Source: DASVSE01 sp036399715 (lineage in GTDB: Bacteria; Bacteroidota; Rhodothermia; Rhodothermales; Rubricoccaceae). Taken from it: a stretch of 11,656 nucleotides of DNA. Position numbers and translations under genes: made by a program. Below are positions 6,059 through 11,656 of the stretch, piece by piece; position 1 is the stretch's first letter, and each line of letters opens with the position of its first letter. The stretch covers positions 1 to 11,656 of the forward strand of contig DASWMO010000344.1 of the NCBI GenBank assembly GCA_036399715.1. Direction: 5' to 3'. A model generated the notes under the pieces. That model worked only from the letters and a program-made list of their open reading frames with translations. It was not told the origin of the DNA and did no database searches.

Positions 6059-7453
6059 GTGGGCGCGGGGCGCGTCGCGGCGGCCGAGCCGCCCATCGTC
6101 GCCGTCGCGACGGCCCCCGGCACGGCGGCCCTCGCCGTCGTGCGCGTCTCGGGTGTGGGCGCCGTCGCCCTCGTCGGGTCGCGGTTCTCGCGGCCCGGCC
6201 TCGCCGAGGCGTCGGGCCACTCGGTCCACACGGGCTGGATCACGGACGCCGCGGGCCACCGCGTGGACCAGGTCGTGTGCACGGTCTTCCGCGCGCCACG
6301 CTCCGCGACGGGCGAGGACACGGTCGAGGTCACGACGCACGGCGGCGACGCTGCCCCGCAGGCCGTCCTGCGCGTGCTCGTCGAGGCGGGCGCCCGGCCG
6401 GCCGGCCCGGGCGAGTTCACCGAGCGCGCGTTCCTGAACGGCAAGCTGGACCTCGCGCAGGCCGAGGCCGTCGCCGACCTGATCCACGCGACCGGCACGC
6501 GCGGCGCCCGAGCGGCCGTCGCGCAGCTCCAGGGCCGCATCGGCGCGGCCGTCGCGGGCGTCCGCGAGCGCCTCATCGAGACGGCCGCCCTCGTCGCGCT
6601 CGAACTGGACTTTGCCGATGAGGACGTGACGTTCGCGGACCGGGCGGACCTCGACCGGCGCCTCGCCGAGGCGGACGCGCTGCTTACCGAGTTGCTCTCG
6701 ACGGCGCACCTCGGCGCGCTCCTCCGCGACGGCGCGACCGTCGTCCTCGCCGGGCGCCCGAACGCGGGCAAGTCCACGCTCGCCAACGCCCTCGCCGGCC
6801 GCGAGCGGTCCATCGTGAGCCCGACACCCGGCACGACGCGCGACGCCGTCGAGACGGACGTCGAGATCGACGGCCTCCGCGTGCGCCTCGTCGACACGGC
6901 TGGCCTGCGCGAGACGGACGACGCGGTTGAAGCCGAGGGCACACGACGTGCCCGCGCCGCGCTCGGGACGGCCGACGCCATTCTCTACCTCGCCGACGCC
7001 GCGCGCGGGCTCGACGCGGGCGAACGCGCCGACCTCGCGGCCCTCGCCGCGGAGCGCCCAGACCTGCCCGTGCTCGCTGTCGCGAGCCGGGCGGACCTGC
7101 TCGCCGGTGCCGCGCCGCACCCCAGTCTCGCCGACGCGCTCGCCGTCTCCGCCCGCGACGCCGCAGACGCGCCCGCGCTCCTCGACCCGCTCCGCCGCGC
7201 CCTCCTGGCCGCGCTCCGCGCCGACGCCGCGGGCCCCGAGGCCGATGCCGTCGCCGTCAACGAGCGCCACCGCGGGCACCTCGCCGAGGCGCAGGCGGCC
7301 GTCGGCCGCGCCCGCGAGTCCCTCGGCCGAGACGCAGACCTGCTCGCGCTCGACCTCCGGGACGCGCTCCACGCGCTCGGCCTCGTCACGGGCGCCGTCA
7401 CCGCCGACGACGTGCTCGGCGCCGTCTTCTCTCGCTTCTGCATCGGCAAATAG
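6059..7453 (+). CDS. mnmE: tRNA uridine-5-carboxymethylaminomethyl(34) synthesis GTPase MnmE
   Basis: A cytosolic GTPase that, as an alpha2-beta2 complex with MnmG, installs the (carboxymethyl)aminomethyl group on U34 of tRNAs. It has 464 residues from GTG 6059, a normal length; this start sits 4 bases after yidC and just before P-P-I-V-A-V-A-T-A-P-G, the usual folate-domain beginning. The N-terminal tetrahydrofolate-binding domain shows GEDTVEVTTHGG and PGEFTERAFLNGKLDLAQAE. The inserted Ras-like G domain has G1 GRPNAGKST (232-240), the TPGTTRD loop and G3 DTAGLRE. The G4 motif, normally N-K-x-D, reads S343-R-A-D346, so the guanine-contacting Asp is kept but Asn and Lys are replaced. The C-terminus ends FCIGK, with the conserved Cys at 461. 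Its partner mnmG follows after a 345-base repeat-filled gap. Confidence 0.97.
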   Translation: MGAGRVAAAEPPIVAVATAPGTAALAVVRVSGVGAVALVGSRFSRPGLAEASGHSVHTGWITDAAGHRVDQVVCTVFRAPRSATGEDTVEVTTHGGDAAPQAVLRVLVEAGARPAGPGEFTERAFLNGKLDLAQAEAVADLIHATGTRGARAAVAQLQGRIGAAVAGVRERLIETAALVALELDFADEDVTFADRADLDRRLAEADALLTELLSTAHLGALLRDGATVVLAGRPNAGKSTLANALAGRERSIVSPTPGTTRDAVETDVEIDGLRVRLVDTAGLRETDDAVEAEGTRRARAALGTADAILYLADAARGLDAGERADLAALAAERPDLPVLAVASRADLLAGAAPHPSLADALAVSARDAADAPALLDPLRRALLAALRADAAGPEADAVAVNERHRGHLAEAQAAVGRARESLGRDADLLALDLRDALHALGLVTGAVTADDVLGAVFSRFCIGK

Positions 7454-7502
7454 CGCCGGTACTGCGCTGGGAACGCCGCGCCACCCGAAACCGGCCCCGA
7501 AA

Positions 7503-7747
7503 GGCTAGAACCGGCTCCGCGCGCTCAAAACCAGAAACGCGAGGCCCGGGACCAGCTTTTTTCGCTCGGAACCGGAAACGCGCGCTCGGAACCAGCTTTT
7601 TTGCTCGGGAGCCGCAAACTTTCGCTCGGGAGGCACAACCTTTCGCTCGGGAGGCACAACCTTTCGCTCGGGACCGGCTCCCCGAGGCTGGTCACCGCAT
7701 CCCCGAGGCCCGGAACCGGCTCCACGCGCTCTGGCCCATTCTTCCCG
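7503..7747. repeat. Degenerate tandem array of about twelve 20-21 bp units between mnmE and mnmG
   Basis: The 345-bp gap 7454-7798 is largely filled by head-to-tail units of 19-21 bases, most starting gctcgg or ggc. Unit starts are at about 7503, 7523, 7543, 7564, 7584, 7603, 7624, 7645, 7666, 7686, 7707 and 7728. The units at 7624-7644 and 7645-7665 are identical (gctcgggaggcacaac followed by ctttc), and 7603-7623 is a close variant. Others share gctcggaaccgg or gctcggaaccag, two of them ending in a T6 run. One unit with its border (7667-7686) can fold as ctcggg...cccgag. Frames crossing it give only repetitive Ser/Arg/Pro peptides, so it is taken as non-coding. No CRISPR-like spacers and no clear DnaA box are seen. 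It might act on the mnmE-mnmG transcript or be a simple replication-slippage array; its role is unknown. Confidence 0.8.
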
Positions 7748-7798
7748 GCGCCCCGCGCGCTGCGGCGCGTTCTTGCCCCAACACCCCACCCCACGGCA

Positions 7799-9691
7799 AT
7801 GACCGACTCCTACGACGTCGTCGTGGTCGGCGGCGGGCACGCCGGCGCCGAGGCCGCCCACGTCGCCGCCCGCACCGGCGCCCGGACGCTCCTCGTCACG
7901 ACGCGCCTCGACACGCTCGGCGCGATGTCCTGCAACCCCGCCATCGGCGGCGTCGGCAAGGGCCAACTCGTCCGCGAGATCGACGCCCTCGGCGGGCTCA
8001 TGGGGCGCGCCGCCGACGCGACGGGCATCCAGTTCCGGATGCTCAACACGAGCCGCGGCGCGGCGGTCCACAGCCCGCGCTGCCAGTCGGACCGGATGGC
8101 GTACGCCGCCTTTGTCCGGGAGCTTCTGGAGCAGACGCCGGACCTGTTCTTCCGCCAGGACTCGGTCGTGGACCTGCTGACCGAGGCTGAGAACGGCGAG
8201 ACGCGGATCACGGGCGTCGTGACGCAGACCGGGTTGGCCATCCGCGCCCGCGCGGTCGTGCTCACGAACGGGACATTCCTCAACGGTCAGATTCACGTCG
8301 GCCGGCAAACGACGGGCGGCGGGCGCGCAGGCGAGGCCGCGGCGGTCGGCGTGACCGCTGCCCTCCACCGCCTCGGGTTCGAGACGGGCCGCCTCAAAAC
8401 CGGCACCCCGCCCCGCATCGACGGCCGGACGGTCGACTATTCCGCCTGTACGGAGCAGCCCGGCGACGCGGACCCGCGTCCGTTCTCGTTCCTCACCGAC
8501 GCGCTCCCAGCCGATCAGCGCTCGTGCTGGCTCACGGCCACGACGCCGGCGGTCCACGACGCCCTCCGGGCCGGCTTCGCCGACTCGCCGATGTTCGCCG
8601 GCCGCATCGAAGGCAAGGGCCCGCGCTACTGCCCGTCCGTCGAGGACAAGATCGACCGCTTCGCGGACAAGGCCTCGCACCCGATCTTTCTCGAACCCGA
8701 GGGCCGCACGACGACCGAGATGTACGTCAACGGCTTCTCGACAAGCCTGCCCGAGGCGGTCCAGACGGCCGCGCTCCGTCTCGTTCCCGGCCTGGAGCGC
8801 GCGCACGTGCTGCGGCCGGGCTATGCGATCGAGTACGACTACGTCCCACCGCACCAGGTCCGGACGACGCTCGAAACCCATGCCGTGCACGGGCTCTTTC
8901 TCGCGGGCCAGATCAGCGGCACGACGGGCTACGAGGAGGCGGCCGCGCAGGGGCTGATGGCGGGCCTCAACGCGGCGCGGCGTGTCGGCGGGCAGGACGG
9001 GGTGACGCTCGGCCGCGACCAGGCCTACATCGGCGTGCTCGTGGACGACCTCGTCGGGAAGGGGACGGACGAGCCGTACCGCATGTTCACGTCCCGCGCC
9101 GAGCACCGGTTGTTACTCCGGCACGACACCGCGGACCGCCGCCTGACGCGCGTCGGGCACGCCCTCGGCCTCGCCTCTGCCGAACGCCTCGCGCGTCTCG
9201 ACGCCCGCGAAGCCGCCATCGCCCACACGCTCGCCGGCCTCCGCGCGACCGTCGTCGCGCCCGACGCCGTCAACGGGTACCTCGGCCGGGTCGGGACGAG
9301 CCCGGTGGAGCGGCCGGCGCGCCTCGCGGACCTCGCCCTCCGGCCCGAGGTCGTCCTCGCCGACCTGCTCGCCCACACCGGGCACGCCGACCTCGTCGCA
9401 CCCTCGCCGGGGATGGACGGAACCGTCGAGACGGTCGCGGTCGAGCTCCGCTACGCGGGCTACGTCGAGCGCGAGACGGCACTCGCCGAGCAGATGACGC
9501 GCCTCGACCGCGTGCGCGTGCCCGCGGACTTCGACTTTGCGGACGTCCGCCAGATCACGCACGAGGCGCGCGAGCGCCTCGCCAGGGTCCGCCCGGCGAC
9601 CCTCGGTCAGGCCGGCCGCCTCGCTGGCGTCTCGCCAGCCGATGTCCACGCGCTGATGGTGCTGCTGCGTCGCCCGGCCGAGGCGGGATGA
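7799..9691 (+). CDS. mnmG: tRNA uridine-5-carboxymethylaminomethyl(34) synthesis enzyme MnmG
   Basis: The FAD- and NADH-binding partner of MnmE in wobble-uridine modification. It has 630 residues, the usual length for the long form. The ATG at 7799 gives MTDSYDVVVVGGGHAGAEA, with the FAD loop G11-G-G-H-A-G16; in-frame sequence upstream is only the repeat array. MSCNPAIGGVGKGQL follows, with the conserved Cys at 45. The two MnmG/GidA signature blocks are present: G197-RLKTGTPPR-206 and G370-QISGTTGYEEAAAQG. The second conserved Cys is C278 in CPSVEDKI. EPYRMFTSRAEHRLLLR and the C-terminal helical domain (EIRYxGY-like ELRYAGYVERE) complete the protein, which looks intact. It is separated from mnmE by the repeat array and followed after 40 bases by rsmG. 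Its codon use matches yidC and mnmE. A short palindrome (cgggacgtcccg, 9695-9706) overlaps the space after the stop. Confidence 0.98.
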   Translation: MTDSYDVVVVGGGHAGAEAAHVAARTGARTLLVTTRLDTLGAMSCNPAIGGVGKGQLVREIDALGGLMGRAADATGIQFRMLNTSRGAAVHSPRCQSDRMAYAAFVRELLEQTPDLFFRQDSVVDLLTEAENGETRITGVVTQTGLAIRARAVVLTNGTFLNGQIHVGRQTTGGGRAGEAAAVGVTAALHRLGFETGRLKTGTPPRIDGRTVDYSACTEQPGDADPRPFSFLTDALPADQRSCWLTATTPAVHDALRAGFADSPMFAGRIEGKGPRYCPSVEDKIDRFADKASHPIFLEPEGRTTTEMYVNGFSTSLPEAVQTAALRLVPGLERAHVLRPGYAIEYDYVPPHQVRTTLETHAVHGLFLAGQISGTTGYEEAAAQGLMAGLNAARRVGGQDGVTLGRDQAYIGVLVDDLVGKGTDEPYRMFTSRAEHRLLLRHDTADRRLTRVGHALGLASAERLARLDAREAAIAHTLAGLRATVVAPDAVNGYLGRVGTSPVERPARLADLALRPEVVLADLLAHTGHADLVAPSPGMDGTVETVAVELRYAGYVERETALAEQMTRLDRVRVPADFDFADVRQITHEARERLARVRPATLGQAGRLAGVSPADVHALMVLLRRPAEAG

Positions 9692-9731
9692 CGCCGGGAC
9701 GTCCCGCCCGCTCTGCTCATTCTCATCCCGC

Positions 9732-10370
9732 ATGTCCCTTCCCGACCTCTTCGCCGCCCTCACGGACGCTCAGCGCGTGACGCTCTCCGCGTACGGCGCC
9801 GAACTCGCGCGCGTCAACCGGGCCGTCAACCTCGTCGCGCCGAGCACGGTCCGCGACATCCCCGAGCGGCACATTCGCCACAGCCTCGCCCTCGCCGTCC
9901 GCGACTTCCCCGCCGGCGCTACGGTCGTGGACTGGGGCTCGGGCGGCGGGCTGCCAGCCGTCCCGCTGGCCATCCGCTTTCCCGACGTGCAGTTTGTCGC
10001 CGTCGACTCGGTCGGCAAGAAGACCGAGGCCGTGCGGCTGTTCGCGCGGCGCCTCGGGCTGGCCAACCTCAGCGTGTGGAACGGCCGCGCCGAGGCCTAC
10101 GCCGGCCCGCCGCCGACGCACGCCGTCTCGCGCGCGACGGCGCCGCTCGCAGACCTCTGGCAGTGGTTCGATGCCGCCCGTGTGCCGTTCGAGGCCCCGC
10201 TGCCTGCGGGCGCATGGCTGCCGGGCCTCACCTGCCTCAAAGGCGGCGACCTGACGGACGAGACGGCTGCACTCCTCGCCGCCTTCCCTGATGTGCGCGT
10301 CGAGACGACAGGCCTCGGCGAGATCCTCGGCACGCGCTGGGCCGACAAGGCGCTCGTCTCGGCCGTCTAG
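9732..10370 (+). CDS. rsmG: 16S rRNA (guanine(527)-N(7))-methyltransferase RsmG
   Basis: A SAM-dependent methyltransferase that makes m7G527 in 16S rRNA, in the decoding region. It has 212 residues, the normal length. Motifs in order: LVAPSTVRDIPERHIRHSLAL, with the H47-x-x-H-S-L form seen in Bacteroidota where E. coli has H-x-x-D-S; the SAM-binding loop VVDWGSGGGLPAVPLAI (D67 to about 81); the second-strand FVAVDSVGKK; VSRATAPL, the S-R-A motif; and LKGGDL near the C-terminus. Compared with the common D-V-G-S-G-G-G-F-P-G the loop has W68, L74 and A76 at tolerant positions. The start is the ATG at 9732, 40 bases after mnmG, the usual order mnmG-rsmG. It converges with the outer-membrane protein gene 39 bases further on. 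Confidence 0.96.
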   Translation: MSLPDLFAALTDAQRVTLSAYGAELARVNRAVNLVAPSTVRDIPERHIRHSLALAVRDFPAGATVVDWGSGGGLPAVPLAIRFPDVQFVAVDSVGKKTEAVRLFARRLGLANLSVWNGRAEAYAGPPPTHAVSRATAPLADLWQWFDAARVPFEAPLPAGAWLPGLTCLKGGDLTDETAALLAAFPDVRVETTGLGEILGTRWADKALVSAV

Positions 10371-10383
10371 ATCGCGAAGCGAT
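10371..10383. other. Small hairpin in the convergent gap after rsmG
   Basis: atcgc (10371-10375) pairs with gcgat (10379-10383) around gaa, directly after the rsmG stop and before the converging outer-membrane gene. The stem is only 5 pairs and there is no T-run, so it is at best a weak bidirectional terminator. Nothing better is seen in the 39-base gap. Confidence 0.2.
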
Positions 10384-10409
10384 GATCGGCGGTGTACCCG
10401 GAGAAGGAG

Positions 10410-11072
10410 CTAACCGCCAAACGTGTAGTGAGCCGCCAGAGAGAACGCGTGGTTCCGCGCACCGCTTGGTTCTGTCTGGGACTCTGGATCGTCGGTCGTC
10501 ATGATGCCTTGAGTAAACCGGGCACCGATGTGAACCGGGCCGGTCCCGACTGTCACGCCGAGAGCCGCGCCGAGGTCGTAGTCGCCGAAGCCGTCGGCGG
10601 CGCTCTGCTGCGCGTCGGCCGAGTCGCAGACCTCCTGGTAGCGGCCGGTGCATCGGATGCTGGTCCTGACCTTGTAAGCGAAGGTGGGGCCAGCTTCGAT
10701 GCCGAAGACGAGTCCGTTCAGGACTGCCGGGGCCCGAAGGCTCAGCAGGATCGGGGCCTCGACGTAGTCGATCTGCTGGGTGACGCCTCCGCTGGTAGGG
10801 GCAGCGCGTAGGGCACGGGTGATTCCTTTCTGGCTGTACAGCACCTCGGGGTGAAACGTGAGAGCCGGCGTGAGCGCGATGTCGGCAAAGACTCCCGCAG
10901 CGAAGCCGAGTCGAGGACTCGTGTCAATCACGGACTCCTCGGGGGCGTTCTCGACATCGTCGTCGAACGAGATGCCGGCAACATTGAATCCGACCTTGAG
11001 GCCGACCGACGTCTGGGCCGACGCCGTGGCGGTGGCGAGGAGCAGAGCGACAACGGCGAGCGGGATGCGCAT
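10410..11072 (-). CDS. Outer-membrane beta-barrel protein (PorT-like family)
   Basis: A 220-residue exported protein. The start MRIPLAVVALLLATATASA|QTS is a clear Sec signal peptide with cleavage after A19, which favours the ATG at 11072 over one 13 codons upstream. The mature part is a run of amphipathic strands ending in aromatic residues: VGLKVGFNVAGISFDD, LGFAAGVFADIALTPALTFHPEVLYSQKG, IDYVEAPILLSLRA, FGIEAGPTFAYKV, YDLGAALGVTVG, GARFTQGI, and a last strand AFSLAAHYTFGG. The blocks F-H-P-E-V-L-Y-S-Q-K-G and I-D-Y-V-E-x-P-x-L-L are typical of the PorT/OMP_b-brl_2 barrels abundant in Bacteroidota; no specific cargo or substrate can be named. A Cys pair (SIRCTGRYQEVCDS) sits in a presumed surface loop. 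The gene converges on rsmG and is preceded by a close paralogue on the same strand, with a terminator between them. Confidence 0.9.
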   Translation of the reverse strand: MRIPLAVVALLLATATASAQTSVGLKVGFNVAGISFDDDVENAPEESVIDTSPRLGFAAGVFADIALTPALTFHPEVLYSQKGITRALRAAPTSGGVTQQIDYVEAPILLSLRAPAVLNGLVFGIEAGPTFAYKVRTSIRCTGRYQEVCDSADAQQSAADGFGDYDLGAALGVTVGTGPVHIGARFTQGIMTTDDPESQTEPSGARNHAFSLAAHYTFGG

Positions 11073-11134
11073 TCGGGGGCCGGGCGGTAGGCCTGTAACG
11101 TAACGGTCCACAACGCGGCGTGCCGGAAACGAAA

Positions 11135-11166
11135 CGCGCCCGCCGGCACAGAGGCCGGCGGGCGCG
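11135..11166 (-). terminator. Intrinsic terminator after the upstream outer-membrane gene
   Basis: cgcgcccgccggc (11135-11147) and gccggcgggcgcg (11154-11166) form a perfect 13-pair GC stem around the 6-base loop acagag. On the minus strand it lies 21 bases past the stop of the partial barrel gene and is followed by TTTCGTTTCC, a moderately T-rich tail. This indicates that the two barrel genes are separate transcription units, the downstream one starting within 11073-11134. Confidence 0.8.
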
Positions 11167-11187
11167 CCAGGGGCAGACGGCTGCCGC

Positions 11188-11656
11188 TTAGAACGAGTAG
11201 CTCGCCGTCAGCGAGAACACCCGGTTGCGGACGTTGGCGTCCTCCTCGTCGGCCTGGCCCTCGGTGTCGTCGATCGTCGTGATGCCCTGCGTGTAGCGGG
11301 CGCCGACGCCGAACGGGCCGGCACCGACCGTGAGGCCGACCGCACCGCCGAAGTCGTAGTCGCGGATGCCGTCGTCCTCGTTCTCCTCGGTGTCGAACGA
11401 GTCGCACAGGTCCTCGAAGTCGCCATCACCGTCGCAGCTCGTGCCGGTGCTGACCTTGTAGGCCAGCGTCGGGCCGGCCTCGATGCCGATGCCGAGGCCG
11501 TTCTGGCCGACCGGGAAGCGGTAGCTCAGCAGGAGCGGCACCTCGACGTAGTCGATCTGCTGCGTCACCGTGAAGTCGATGTCGTCGTCTTCGGAGGTGA
11601 GCGTGTAGCCCTTCTGGGAGAAGAGGACCTCGGGGTGGAACGTGAGCTGCGGCGTC
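11188..11656 (-). CDS. Outer-membrane beta-barrel protein, 5' part beyond the window (PorT-like)
   Basis: The frame is open from the window edge to the TAA at 11188-11190, 155 visible codons. It begins TPQLTFHPEVLFSQKGYTL and continues QQIDYVEVPLLLSYRFP, IGIEAGPTLAYKV, DYDFGGAVGLTVGAG, GARYTQGITT, ending VFSLTASYSF, a barrel-type C-terminus with terminal Phe. It aligns along its whole visible length with the neighbouring barrel at 10410-11072 and shares F-H-P-E-V-L, T-Q-Q-I-D-Y-V-E and I-E-A-G-P-T. It is therefore a tandem paralogue. A surface loop here is richer in acidic residues (DGDGDFEDLCDSFDTEENEDD) and holds two Cys at the same places. Signal peptide and first strands are cut off; a GTG at 11568 is internal and not the start. 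Confidence 0.88.
   Translation of the reverse strand, partial: TPQLTFHPEVLFSQKGYTLTSEDDDIDFTVTQQIDYVEVPLLLSYRFPVGQNGLGIGIEAGPTLAYKVSTGTSCDGDGDFEDLCDSFDTEENEDDGIRDYDFGGAVGLTVGAGPFGVGARYTQGITTIDDTEGQADEEDANVRNRVFSLTASYSF

Noticed and set aside
7503..7747. CRISPR array
   Set aside because: The units are contiguous and degenerate with no unique spacers between constant repeats, and there are no cas genes.
7505..7798. Repetitive peptides encoded across the mnmE-mnmG gap on either strand
   Set aside because: They arise from in-frame passage through the tandem DNA repeats and have no start of their own or family character; MnmG begins at 7799.
9695..9706. 12-bp perfect palindrome cgggacgtcccg after mnmG
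   Set aside because: Short GC-rich palindromes occur by chance in such DNA; there is no T-run, and the gap to rsmG suggests cotranscription.
10392..10811. Plus-strand frame opposite the first outer-membrane gene
   Set aside because: The minus-strand frame has a signal peptide and barrel strands and matches its tandem paralogue; the plus-strand frame is a shadow.

Overview
The window looks like a piece of a chromosome from a high-GC member of the Bacteroidota/Rhodothermota (Rhodothermales-like, e.g. the Rubrivirga/Rubricoccus side). This is an inference from four things. Base composition is very GC-rich with strongly C-ending codons. RsmG has the H-x-x-H-S-L and VDSxGKK signatures I associate with Bacteroidota. 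There are PorT-like outer-membrane beta-barrel proteins. Clear Shine-Dalgarno sequences are mostly absent and several starts are GTG. The first 88 bases are a perfect palindrome, which suggests that base 1 is a contig end.

Layout. 1-384 (minus): remnant of a TauE/SafE-type membrane protein, missing its N-terminus, frameshifted, and running into the palindrome. 587-1099 (plus): conserved hypothetical protein. 1271-2617 (plus): a TIGR03862-type FAD flavoprotein whose codon use is visibly less C-biased than the rest. 2618-3010: a gene-free stretch of about 390 bp. 3011-3240 (minus): tRNA-Val(UAC) and tRNA-Gly(CCC) with a terminator-like hairpin between them. 3491-7453 (plus): tightly packed rpmH, rnpA, yidC and mnmE. 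7454-7798: a non-coding stretch filled by a degenerate tandem array of about 20-21 bp units. 7799-10370 (plus): mnmG and rsmG. 10410-11656 (minus): two tandem paralogous outer-membrane beta-barrel proteins, the second cut by the window edge, with a strong intrinsic terminator between them.

The centre is the classic bacterial 'oriC-type' housekeeping cluster: ribosomal protein L34, the RNase P protein, the YidC insertase, the two subunits of the MnmE-MnmG tRNA wobble-uridine modification complex, and the 16S rRNA m7G methyltransferase RsmG. Together they serve translation, tRNA maturation and modification, and inner-membrane protein insertion. Neither dnaA nor yidD is present in the window. 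I found no complete novel multi-gene system. The most unusual items are the 88-bp palindrome, the repeat array between mnmE and mnmG, the degenerate G4 motif of MnmE, and the compositionally distinct flavoprotein beside the tRNA genes.
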